Positions 26,740 to 38,108 of a DNA stretch of 64,000 nucleotides are shown piece after piece. The position numbers and the translations under genes are program-made. Positions within the stretch are counted from its first letter, which is position 1; every line of letters begins with the position of its first letter. Source of the stretch: Sipunculus nudus (taxonomy: Eukaryota; Annelida; Sipuncula; Golfingiida; Sipunculidae); the NCBI GenBank assembly GCA_026874595.1, contig CM049307.1, positions 77,166,643 to 77,230,642 of the forward strand, read 5' to 3'. Below the pieces are notes generated by a model that worked only from the letters and a program-made list of their open reading frames with translations, searched no databases and was not told the origin of the DNA.

Positions 26740-29700
26740 ATCTGTGTGCCAACTTCAAGAGGAACATTCTCGGTACATGTTTTTTCTTGCTGGTATGTTG
26801 TTCTCTAAAACAGTGGCCACCTACAATTGGTCATGGGTAACTTTTTTAGAATTCTCCCGTATTTGCCTCGTTTCACAAGACAGTTGTTAATATCTCTGAC
26901 TTATATCTACCTTTGGGAATCTAAAAGGATTCCATTGTGATTCCATTGTGTAACCTGAGTTATAGAAGAAGCACATCCTTTTTCAACAGAGATTGTGATA
27001 CTTGAATCTATCGTTAAGGGGCTACCTGCGCTTATCTATGGTCTGTTTTGCAAGGTCTGCAAAACTACATACAGGCCAGGGTGATCCTCTTTAACGAGCG
27101 AAACGTGTGTTGGGAGTTTCTTTTTGTGAAAACTGCTCAATAATTTTACATTTGCTCACATTAGATGGTAAACCATGTAAAAACACGATCTGTGTTATGT
27201 TAATTGACTTTACCTCCATCAATACCTCATACAAATTTAATATATTGTATGTGAAATAACATTGAATGTGAGAATCCTGAAAATAAACTTCCGACAGAAG
27301 TGATGACGTTATCCGTCTTAAGTGGTCTTACAATGGCCATTGCTCTCAAGTGTAAGCTAGTATGGTCAGTAATATTAATGATAATGGTTCCCATCACTGA
27401 CATTACAATACAACTGAGACAACAAGAGGACAGGACGTGACATGATCACGCTTTACCCGGTACCCTCAAACCTGACCATCTACGATTACACGTAATGCAT
27501 TTAAGTTCGCCTTCATTAACCTGTGAATTTAATTTTCCGAAGGAATGTCAGTTAAAGGACCACAGAACTTTGCCGTTTACACATTATCTTAAATCAAGGA
27601 TAGTGCTGCATGTGTAGAAATACGGCTTAAAAGAGACATCAGAACCCAACCCCGTCCCGCCTTTATTTTGCTTCGCCACCCGCGGGAACTGGTTAAGTTG
27701 GGTTTTACATGCTGTCGAGGCCGTTGTAATGACCTGTTCGTCAAGGAGATCGAGAAAGGGTGCTCAAGTGTGGCCAGAGGGAGAGAGTGGCCTTGCCAGG
27801 GACGAAAAAGATCGAGATACGGCTGACCGAGGACTGAGGGTGCACGAGTCCAGCAGTGAAGTCCTAGCTGACACCAGAGTGCAGCAGATCGTGTAGGCGC
27901 TTAATACATCATCCAAGCGTATCTCCTTATTTACTGTTTAGAGAAGGGCATTTTTGTATTAGTTTGAGCAAGCGATGTTACAAATTTGACATTTATATAT
28001 CATTTATATATGGATACGCGGGTGCCCAATAGTAATCAATCTATCTGTCTGTGTCTCAGATTGTCCAACTGTCCGTCCACAAAAATTCTATTCCGCAAGC
28101 TAATTCCAGTTCAGATTGACATATGGATTTTAAACTTGACTTTTATATGGCCCACTACTAGAAGAACACTATTGATTTTTGGGCCCTCAGGTCAAAGTCA
28201 GATTTACAGGACTCACTTCTTTATTCTTTATAAAGAATTTGGAGACATATTAAGCGGAACTTGTCATCCCACACGTTGCCCCTACTAATAGGAGAAGGCA
28301 ATAATTGATTTTGGGGTTAAATGACAAAAGGGTCACAAGGTCACAGGGGAAATCTGTCCACATTTTTTCCCGGAAGTAGACTCCAGTTTGAATCATTTAT
28401 TAGTTTTAAACGTGACATATTAATGGCCGTAAAAATATTTAAAGTGATGTTGATGGCAATGTGTTACATTTACAACGCCTGAACCATATTCATTAAAGAT
28501 ATTGGAGTGGAATTACACTGACTGAAATATCTTATAAATAAAGACGGACATGGACAAGTTGCCATACATATTAAATCTAAGCCGGACAGCTAAAATTGTT
28601 TGTTAGGTCTTTCTCTAAAAAAAAAACAAAAGTAGCCAGAGACCATGACTTGTGTGTTCATGAAAAAGTTCTGGAACATAGGCACCAAAGTAAACAGCCT
28701 TGATAGAGAAATCTATTACTGGTAATCCAGAGAGCCTTTAAAATATAAAAGATTGTTCCCCGTATATCTCATACGGGGACTCTACAAAAGATGAGTGAAG
28801 ACGCTGACAGAGCAAATAAGTAACAAATAAGATAAGAAAAAGATAATACCGCGCCAGCCGTCACAGGTGTGATAATATACATGATTTAATTCCTAAGTCT
28901 GTGAACGTTAGCTGCCACATCAAAGAGTCCACATTTACAGTTAACTTATCGTAAACTAATATTAAGATTTTCAATACTGCGGGAACGGTCGTGGAGACGA
29001 TTTAATGTATACGAACCAGCAGTTCAGTGCATTACAATCCCGAAAATAATCCTAAATAAATGCTTTTCACCACCTCTTGCTTTTTCGTGTGACTGTTTTG
29101 ACCGTTCGTACCAACAACCTTCATAATGCAATATACATCGAAATCGTCATACAAAAAGATGAATGCGCGAAAGTGGCCGTGTCTCATCTGCTATTAATTG
29201 CCACCGTTCGGGCGCGCTTATATAGAGATTGGGGTGCGGGGGGGCAGTCGCTTGAAAATGGTTGCAATTACGTATACGATTATACCAGTAATGAATTCTC
29301 TAGGAGACAATACCCTACAATCCATGTATTGGTGTAGTAACTTATAATATATTGTTTTGTTTAATACGCATCATCAAGTTCCCAACTTCCCAAGATTCAA
29401 GGTTAAGGATATTTAGATTCCGTTGAGAGCAATGTTTTAATACTTGGTCTAGATGATTTGACTTATTTGCGGGTGTGTGTGGAACCTCCCAATATATAAT
29501 TAGCTAGTTATTCAGCCGTAATTCACCTCGCGATTCGACTTCATCAACAAAGATGACAATTTTGAAGTTTTCACTACATCGATGTTAATGAATAGCTAGT
29601 CTATTTTATTCGCATGGTATTTAAGTGGTTCTGTTAATATAATAGTACCTGTTTTCCTATGACTTCCAGGATTAGATTCAGTTGCAAGGGATGTTTTAAT

Positions 29701-30870
29701 ACTAGGGCCTGTTGAATTGACTCATTTTCGGGCATATGGAACCTACCATTATTAAATTAGATAGTTCTACAGCCGCGACCCTGTTTTTTTTACGGTGAAC
29801 GGACATTTTCCCCGAGGCAATCTAAGGTATTTTTACCCCGTGGATAGTGCATAAAAGGAAGTGACTGTTTAGCGTGTCCAGCTTCAAAGAAACGTTATCA
29901 GATAATTTACCCATTAAACCGTTATAGGACTCTCCGTGTAGATATCACAGGGCCCAAATTTATCACTTGAGTCGAGACCAGTGCCCCTCCTCCGTGACAT
30001 GGCCAACTGCCCCAAGTTTTGGCTCGGCCGCTCGGGTCCGTGAAATGTGAAGGTGCGAGCTCGGTTGGGCCCAGAAAAAAATCTGCCTTCATGTGCTGGA
30101 ATAATGGTTCTCTGTTACATTATTAAACTCCCTTGGTCTCCATGTTGAAGATGTCCTTAATTTCCATAATGTAAGGTATTACCAGACGAGCCGATGGTTC
30201 GATTTGAGCCTTTGAAACTAGTCTGGTCGTGCTTTAATTCGTGGAATGGTGGGGAACACTTTTGTACGTGAGAGAAAAAAAAATGCAGGTAAACCGCTCC
30301 CAAATTTTGTCACTCGTGCAAAATAGCCTGTGGGCATCAACCGATGATCAATGAAATCTGACATATTAATAGGCACTAACATTTATGAAAAAGAGGCGAA
30401 TCGCAGGAAAAATCCACTGAGCAATTAGAAATCGTTCTCGTTTTATTACAAATAAAGCGCAAGCTCATGCTGTCGCATTATAATGCTGGACATTCATACT
30501 GTCAAGCGGCCGATGTTGGCATAGAAACCATGTCACATAACACATTGTTTGACATTTGATTTGCATAAACCCTTGCGTCGTGCAAAGGGTCTTGTGATTG
30601 GCGGATCGATGACGTGTCATCGATAGATATCCAATAAGAGATTCGTAGTAAAATCCACCCCATGTGAGTTCCTTCATGATAACTTTGGCGGGAGAATGTT
30701 CACTGACATCGCGTCGCTTTCGGTGGTTATGAAGATCTTTTGGTGGCACCTAGCGTATATAAACAAAGGACGCAGGACAATATAATTGAATCTTCAACTG
30801 ACGTTGTCTAATAATGCACGATCTCCGGAAATCAGATTTTTGTTATTGCAAGAATTGCGTGACCGGCTTC
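26740..30870. other. Gene-free stretch
   Basis: Several short open frames are present (for example 27986-28288, 29077-29337 and minus-strand 30465-30749), none with a recognisable motif, splice context or homology to elsewhere in the window. The motif 'caggtcaaagtcagatttacaggactcactt' near 28189-28220 is shared in part with about 35287-35312, so a dispersed repeat is likely there. Confidence 0.4.
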
Positions 30871-30879
30871 TGTGGGTCA

Positions 30880-31258
30880 CCGGCTTCTGTGGCTCAGGGG
30901 TAGAGACAGGACTCAAAGCCGGGAGATCGTGAGTTCGAATCTCAGCCGAGGCGAGATTTTTCACGGACGGCCCCCAGCCAGGGTAAGCGCTCTGCAGGCT
31001 CAATTGAAAGGCCGTACCCAATGGCCGTGTTAAACTCACAAACGAGTGCGCCTTTCGGGGGTTCCTCGGTGGTATGCCCCGGCTATGGGGACGATAACGC
31101 ACCCAGGGCCCGCAGGTGCAGTAGTCACCGGGCCTGGTTGACGCCAGGATATAAAATGAGAGGAAGCGTGTGTTATACTGCCCTGTCACCAAGTCCGAAA
31201 CCGGAATGAAATTCTGCAGATGAACATATGCGTAGTTAAGTTAGCATTAAAAAAAAAA
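30880..31258 (+). repeat. tRNA-derived SINE with A-rich tail
   Basis: A good A box (TGGCTCAGGGG, 30890-30900) and B box (AGTTCGAATCT, 30932-30942) lie at tRNA-like spacing, followed by about 300 bases of non-tRNA body and a run of ten A near 31249. This is the standard layout of a tRNA-headed SINE. A short direct duplication (ccggcttctgtgg) at the 5' end lies at about 30863 and 30880. The long antisense frame at 30794-31192 is a by-product of the element. Confidence 0.7.
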
Positions 31259-31259
31259 G

Positions 31260-34045
31260 AGAGGCGGTTAAATCTCTGTTACGATCATGACAGGGTATTA
31301 GTAGCAGACCGGTTCCTAACAAATCGTCTATGCCGGCCACGACTGATGTTAATACGCAAAAAACTAAAGCAATCGCGTTAACCTCTCTTTTGTAGTGATT
31401 CCTTTTAATTGCCTTTCTTTCCGCAATTTATTTTATTATTACAGGGTTCCCGCGCTTCAAGCTATGGTTTTATTATAGTGACGGCGTGCCATCGCGTTTA
31501 CATATTCGTATCAGAACGTCAGGTGCCGGCTAGGTATAATAAAAAATTTAGAGACCCAGTACGGTTGTTCAGATAGCATAAAAATACATCATTTTCCTTT
31601 CAAAATTTTCCACACTATGGAAGGGGGGAATTCCCCCTGCCACATTCTCCCCTAACTTTTCATCAGACGGGCATTTATTATTTTTTTCCTGGGGGGAACC
31701 CCGTGATAATCCAAGCGAAACAAACGGTCTGCCTCTGCTATTGTATTGTCCATGGATGCACATTTAGTAAAGCTTGTTAATGTTGGACTGGGCATGATTC
31801 TGCATGGTAGATTATTAAAAAAAACTTTTTCATTGTTACATCCCTTTGCATAAAGTTAATAACCTGTACACACACATGGCAGTACATGCAATCTACGGTA
31901 TAACAGCAAAGTCCTCCTCCTCCTCCAAGAACAGCAAAAATAGTTTTCACTTTCCATATACCAGAAATATATATTTACGATAAACGAAAGCAATATTTGC
32001 TCAACATTATCGTTTCATGATTTATCTAATGTTTGTTTTTACCACGTCCACATAAAAACATTCAACCACATCAAGGTATCACTCCTAAAGGAATGAGGGC
32101 GACAAGTTCAACATGATTTCTTTACCATTATATGTTTGAAATGTTTTCCTTTGTATTAGATAGACAATGATAAAGGCTTTGCATTGATCTTTTTATTCAG
32201 GGAAACATGTCGGTGAATACCGCTTTCGATGGGATCTATGAAGAGGTTATTGCAGCAAATTCAATACGTACATCCGTGTCATTAAATGACAAAAGAGAAT
32301 ACCTCTGTCATTCAAAAACAATATGCAGGTAATGCAGGTCAGGACACAACAAAAGAAGAATATCGTAAAATACAGAATATAATACAAATCTTTGTATGAC
32401 AGCCTTTGTGACACAGTAATACCTAAGACGAAAATGCAGGCAGCAACCTTGGTGAATACAAATGTAAAGTTGATAAAAATACACATCAAGAATTTCAGAA
32501 GCAGAAGGAGGGAGTGACTGTGGACTCTTTGTCATATCATCTGTTACATCTATATGTTGTGGCAAAGAACCAACAGTCATTGATATGATCAGAAATTGAT
32601 GAGAAGCCATAATTTGGAAAGCTTTAAAAAACAAGAATAAAACATGCCCAGGCTGGTTCCGACAGACCTGCCTCTCAGTTAAGAAAGAGGTCCTCAACCC
32701 CCTCACCTGAGCAATTAGTGGAAATGCAGAACCTGTTCATCTTCTGTACACTAAATGATTTATACATAGTGTCTTTATTCAAATCAAAGGATCATCAAAC
32801 TGGAATAAAAATGGTAATTTAGCATTTATTGTACTCTCCAAATCCTAATGATTTGTAGTTTCAATATGTACACAGGATGTCTCAAAATATCAGAGGAATT
32901 GGTGTTCCCTGCATGGTTTCCTACCTCACCAATCAACTGATCATCTAACAGATATAAAAGTGAACCTTGGCGGACTCATTATTTTTAGAGTGGAAGCTGT
33001 ATCACATAAAAATTCATAATACTCAAAAACCGTCATGTATTCCAATACAGAGTGCTCTACATGAATATAAATTCGAATACTTATCACAAACATCAAGTAT
33101 AATTCTTTTGCATTTGCAGACACAGTTCAATGCAAGGAAACTTATGCATATTGTGGACGAAATGCTCGTCCGTTAGTCTCTGGGAAGTGCCAGGAACACC
33201 TCTGTCTTTTCGGTGTATCGCGAAACCACAGGCGAGACGAGACGAGAGATGACATATATACAGAGAACAAGAGACTCCACCACGAGAACACGGTCGACAA
33301 GAAGACAACCTGCCTTGAACAGAGATTACGGTGAGTACCTGACCATCTGCTACAACGAAGCTAGTTGGTGAGGGCATTTTCCTTGTCGATTAGCGATTTT
33401 CTGTTATTTCTAAAACTTTGCTGTCAACTTCGCCCAACGGCCGTCTAGCTGCACCTGCGTTTTGTCAGTATCTCGGCCCCGGTCGGTCTCTTGTTCGCTT
33501 ATTGAACGCCTCATAGTTTATTATTTGCTGTTTGGATTACTTACCCCGCTTAGTTTCTCATATTTGCTCACTAATTCCCATTTTGGAGCTGTACAATTGT
33601 ATTTTCCCGGTAGTTTTTAGGGTATTGAGCTTCTTTCATATTTTGTTCAACTCGCCTATTTCCACTTTGGCCCACCTCGTGTCTTGTTTTATTTTGCGAG
33701 GTTGTTCGTCAGTTTGCATGTTTTAACAGATTATTTTGGCTAGGGTTCAGTATTATTGGTGATCATTTCTTTCATTGAGGGACATTTTGTGCCGATTTTC
33801 ATGGGATATTTCGCCTTTGTTCCTTCTTGTGGCTGTCCGCGACGTGCTGCCAACTCGCTGCGTTTTATGCAACTATTACTTAGCCTATTCTGTATTCAGT
33901 TTATCACTCCGTCCTGTGCTGCCATCTGCCAGCCATTAGTGTAACTATTTCCTGCATGCTTTATTAGCTGTGGTTCTGATGTTGAGCTGCTACCATCAAG
34001 TGACGGTCCTTTGAACTAATCCTGATGCTTGATTAGTTTTGCTAA
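31260..34045. other. Gene-free stretch
   Basis: No recognised gene. Minus-strand frames at 32247-32706 and 33093-33377 are open but show no motif or splice signal I can rely on. From about 33300 to 34050 the sequence is T-rich and leads directly into the Gypsy protease remnant, so it may be the leader of that retroelement; this is a guess. Confidence 0.35.
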
Positions 34046-34054
34046 TTCTTTCTT

Positions 34055-34372
34055 ACAGGTAAGGTCGTCAAAAGTGGTGCAAGATGCATAATAGACACTG
34101 GAGCAGACTTTAGTTAAGTAGCGGAAGAACCCTTGTCTGATATAGATAGAAAATACGCTCATCATAAGTCCCTATATCATGTAAAGGCAGTAGTGGCGAA
34201 TCTGTGGCTGTTATAGTAGAACTTATACAGGATGTTTATTTTGCGAAGTCACGAGTGAAAATGCATCGTTGTCTTGATGTTCGTGGATTTGTGGTAATAA
34301 TGAAATTAGGGACTGACTTTATCAAATTATTAGGACCAGTAACTTTGAACTGCAAGCAAGGTTTTTGCATAT
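34055..34372 (+). pseudogene. Ty3/Gypsy aspartic protease remnant
   Basis: A frame reads CIIDTGADFS at about 34087-34116, the retropepsin active-site motif, followed by a stop and then, after further disruptions, KLGTDFIKLLG near 34305-34337, which matches the 'LGxDF' strand that closes a retroviral-type protease. The distance between the two motifs is right for one protease domain. Several stops and shifts make it non-functional. Confidence 0.65.
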
Positions 34373-34689
34373 AGCTGCAACAGTTCCCTAGGTTCGTTGT
34401 TCGATCCTACACATAGTGCACAAAAGGACTAACAACAGTGAGGGCAGTGGTATATATTCCATGTTATACAGAACAATTTGTCTAGTGCAGAGTTGAAGGA
34501 ATCAAAACCAATAGGGATTATTTAGTGTAGCCTCTCCGAGAGCTCGAGGCGACGATCCGCCGAGCCAGTTCAGTAATCTGGCAACAGGTGAGGTCTGGTT
34601 ACGTGTGGCTAATATTGAGGCAATGTTTGCCAATAGTATCGTTTCGGATGACGGGTCCCCGACATTACCGCCAATTGCTTCTTTCATCA

Positions 34690-35041
34690 CACTCTACAAC
34701 CTGAAAAGCGACGGTATACCATAACCGACAAAAAACTGCCAGCCGTAATTTTGACTGTAAGAACCTTCAGGATATATTTGAGTAAACCTTTTGACTTGAT
34801 AACAGATCACCGTGCACTCACCTGGCTTAATAGCCTTGTAATAAATGATAAAGAAGATCATCGAGCATGTTTGATAGAATATCTTCAGGATTTTACCATC
34901 CGCGAGATCCACAAGGCGGGGAAAAACCCTGAAATGGCCATGGCCGACTATCTCTCAATTGCTTCCATCGTAACCGCCATACCGAACTTAGATGATCTCA
35001 GCTGGGACTCTGCGTTTACTCTGGAGGACGATTTCCTTTGA
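34690..35041 (+). pseudogene. Ty3/Gypsy RNase H fragment
   Basis: The translated frame contains RYTITDKKLPAVI, then FRIYLSKPFDLITDHRALTWL, then LQDFTIREIHKAGK and MAMADYLS. This is the order of the Gypsy RNase H domain (the TDH box and the final 'N..ADxLSR'-like box, here degenerate). The reverse transcriptase that should lie before it is missing: only about 320 bases separate it from the protease remnant, so this copy has an internal deletion. Confidence 0.75.
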
Positions 35042-35540
35042 TATGCAGTGCCTTTTTATGCTTTTTCCTGATCATATGACATTTTATAGAAACATACAAA
35101 AAAAGTCAAAAATAAAATACCGCCCGCCCCAGTGATTTCTGAAAAAAGTGCCTGAGAACCATCCCTTTTTAATTTTTTTTACCCTGTTTTTTTCTAATTT
35201 GTATGATTTCCTTCCTATTTTTGAAAAAAAAGTCAAATGAGAGCAATCATGCAAGTTTCTGAGCTTAGGTTCCATCTAGTGTTCCAAAAGGTCAAGGTAA
35301 CAGGACTCACTTATTTCAGAAGATTGTGGATGCATTTTAAACCAAACCTATATTCCAAAGTATTCTTACTAGCACACTGAGTGACTTAGCAAAAGGGGAA
35401 GAAACCTATTGATTTAGGGCCACAAGTTCAAAGGTCAATGCCACCGGGCCACGCTCGCACCGGACGTTTTTCATCGAGCGTGGTATCTTAGTTACGTGCA
35501 ATCCACGGGCGAGATCGCTGCTCACAGCAGGAAAGATATT

Positions 35541-36400
35541 ATGGGAGATATTGAAGGTAAACTTGACTTTCTGATTCAGAAACTTGATAATTTGGACGCT
35601 AAAGTGATAACGATTGAACAGAGAATCAATTCAGAGCATGCTCTCGTCAAAGAAAACCATAAAGACTGGATTTAAAAGTAAGTGAGAAACTCGAGTCAGT
35701 CGAAAGCGCTGCGTCACGTGTACAGATCACGGGTGGTTCAGACGCCTGTGTCGAGCCAGGCAGAAATGTATCAAATTCAGGCTTTGCCACACCAGGCCTA
35801 GAGCCGGACGGGGGTCCTGGAGGTGAAAACTCTCATTCCACAGCCCCCTGGGAATCATTGCAGGAAGAATATAATGCTATTAAAGACTCGTTACAAGGTG
35901 TTAAACTCCCGTCTGATCACAAGTTGCATGATTCCCGCATCGGTATACGAAGAGACGACCAACAAGTTTTTAATACGCTCAGTAGATCTGGAAGATATAT
36001 TGAGACTGCACTGAAGTGGGTAGCGGTACATGCTACCAGTAGTTCGCTTGGCCAGGAATCGCTGATTCAGCTGCATACAATTTTGCTTGCCCATTTAAGA
36101 TATATTCAAGCGGAATCAGCAGCCCTGCAGGTTCAAAGTAATTTTGATGAAGGTGTCGCAAAATTTTTCAGAAGCCTGCAATACAACACAACAGCGCTGA
36201 ATAGTCAACATTTGGAACATTTAAAGACCGCTGTCGAGTTTTGTAGTCTGCGCGGACAAATACAGCGGGGACGCAGCAGAGGTCAAACAGGCCGAAGAGG
36301 ACAGTCACGTGGAAGGGGCTACATTCCAGATAGATTTCATCAACTTACTAATCGGAATATCCCTCAAACGCGCCCAGCCCCCTCCCCTGAGGAGTCTTAA
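35541..36400 (+). pseudogene. DIRS-like retrotransposon gag reading frame, one frame break
   Basis: An ATG at 35541 opens a coiled-coil-like frame (GKLDFLIQKLDNLDAKV) that reaches a stop at about 35673-35675; an overlapping frame then stays open from about 35677 to the TAA at 36398-36400. The second part has an acidic-proline linker, a helical core with DSRIGIRRDDQQVFNTLSR and YIETALKW, and a C-terminal RG-rich tail (GRSRGQTGRRGQSRGRG). Coiled coil, helical core and RG tail fit the gag-like ORF1 of tyrosine-recombinase (DIRS/Ngaro) retroelements, which I recall having a similar 'RxDDQ..FN' core. No recombinase or reverse transcriptase follows. Identity is moderate at best; another gag family remains possible. 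Confidence 0.45.
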
Positions 36401-36663
36401 ATGTGTATACTAGTGACTCATAATTGGGAACAGTTTTCATTCGGTGTGCATTTTATGACTTGATGTTGTTTATGGTATTACGCATAACATGAAAGATATT
36501 ATATGTCAATAATTTGCATGTACATCGAACTTTTACCATTAGTAGGTATATTTTTCCTTCTTTAAAAGTGTTTTCACCAGTGCGGACAAGTTCGTCATGA
36601 TAGTAGTATATAGCGAAGTATTATAAATGTCTCCCTTTATTAGGGTGAACTTTGCCCTTTTTG

Positions 36664-36937
36664 TGGGTGAACTTCGCCCTTTGAGTGGACCAGAGGGTAG
36701 AAGTTCTCCCCAGAATGGGTCACAGTGCCCTCACCTGGGGGCGAAGTTAACGCCTGGCGGGGGGGTGAAGTTTTCATGGGGCAGAACTTGTCTGGCTTTT
36801 TGTGGGTGAACTTCGCCCTTTGAGTGGACCAGAGGGTAGAAGTTCTCCCCAGAATGGGTCACAGTGCCCTCACCTGGGGGCGAAGTTAACCCCGGGCGGG
36901 GGAGTGAAGTTTTCATGGGGCAGAACTTGTCTGGGGG
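36664..36937. repeat. 139-bp tandem duplication
   Basis: The block starting 'tgggtgaacttcgccctttg' at 36664 recurs at 36803 with very few differences (for example 'acgcctggcg' versus 'accccgggcg'). The near identity points to a recent duplication. Confidence 0.95.
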
Positions 36938-37007
36938 TAGAAGTTTAGTATAGTGAAGTGTGAAGCGGGGGTGAATGGGTTTGGGGCGGCGGCCCCCACC
37001 CAAACCT

Positions 37008-37081
37008 ATATATATGTGTGTATATTTTATGTATATATATATATGTATAAATATATATATGTGTATATTTATATATATATA

Positions 37082-37118
<37 letters not shown>

Positions 37119-37121
37119 GTA

Positions 37122-37169
<48 letters not shown>
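37008..37169. repeat. (TA)n microsatellite, about 160 bp
   Basis: Nearly pure TA with GT and AAATA interruptions. The minus-strand frame across it is an artefact. Confidence 0.9.
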
Positions 37170-37172
<3 letters not shown>

Positions 37173-37854
37173 TGTTCTGGGAGGTAGAAGTTTTGGATAG
37201 GGTATAAATTTAATATAGGGTAGAAGTCTGTTTGGGATGAACTTTTGCATAGAGTAGAAGTTCACCGTATTAGGGTGCACACGTTTTCCTCGGGTAGAAA
37301 ATTATATAGGGGCGTAGTTAACCCCAGTTGTAGGGTGAAGTTTTCACGGGTAGTTGTCTGGAGAACATCTGTTTGACAGCTGCATTCAGCTCCGCCGCGG
37401 AATAAGAAAACAAATCTTGAATGAGACCATTGAACCAGAGCGTTTCTATGGATCCATCCAAAAAGTTCTTGTTTAGAATGACCTATTCATACCAGACGCG
37501 GGGTGTGTTGTTACATACTAAATTGTCTCTTGATGGTTGTAACAGCGTCACAGTGTGTGCGTAATTATGCCGGAGATGTTGTTATTATGTACCAGCCTTG
37601 TTATTATGTAGTCGGGATAGGGTAATTAATGCGACCTGGTTCCTCGCCGCTTATTTACACAGTGCGAGAAATTTATATAGGGCGAAGTTTACCCAGGTTA
37701 AGGATGAAAATTGTACGGGTAATAGTTCACCGTATTTGAGGGTGATGTTTTCAAGTGCAGTTTCCTCGCTCCCTTTAGTGGACAAGGCGGTAACAAAGCA
37801 GAGTCAGGTATAATGGATAGGTTATCGTGATCGCGTGACATGTCGGTTGACTGA

Positions 37855-37930
37855 TCAGCGCAAGGTATAAATCTCTGAGAGAGGCTCAGTGTGTCACAGC
37901 GCTCCGAGTTCGTCAGGACAGTCAGATTTT
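37855..37930 (+). promoter_or_regulatory. Candidate TATA promoter of the left terminal gene
   Basis: A consensus-like TATA element (GGTATAAATC, about 37864-37873) is followed about 25-30 bases later by a possible initiator (ctcagtg). The first ATGs of the downstream reading frame are at 37995, 38109 and 38208. Position and form only; no experimental support. Confidence 0.4.
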
Positions 37931-38108
37931 TTTTCTGTTTTCTTTATAGTGTCTGTATACATATCTTTAACTGTTGAATAATCTACATCTAGACATGGAT
38001 AACCAGGAGTTTTCGCTCGTTCTTGATGTGTAAAATACCGCCAGGGAATATCGGCTGCGTACATGTTATGCACGCGTGTACCCGTTATGTCGATATGCTT
38101 GCTTCGTG

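Larger units (their letters stand above)
36401..37860. other. GAAGTT-rich non-coding region left of the provirus
   Basis: Short degenerate words such as 'agggtagaagtt', 'gggtgaagttttca' and 'gggcgaagttaacccc' recur about twenty times between 36640 and 37760, mostly on the plus strand. Similar words ('aaaggtagaactgtaaccc') occur inside the provirus at 40610-40820. No gene is seen. It may be the left terminal region of the provirus or an unrelated minisatellite. Confidence 0.5.

Noticed and set aside
30465-30749. Minus-strand 94-codon frame with a TATA-like word upstream
   Set aside because: TATATAAA near 30755 is suggestive, but the protein shows no recognisable feature and composition is not distinctive.
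30885-30960. tRNA gene
   Set aside because: A and B boxes are good, but acceptor arms do not pair and a long body with an A tail follows, so SINE is the better call.
30794-31192. Minus-strand frame of 132 codons
   Set aside because: It lies across the SINE with A and B boxes on the other strand; a by-product of the repeat.
32247-32706. Overlapping minus-strand frames
   Set aside because: No motif, no splice or promoter context, and two frames compete over the same bases.
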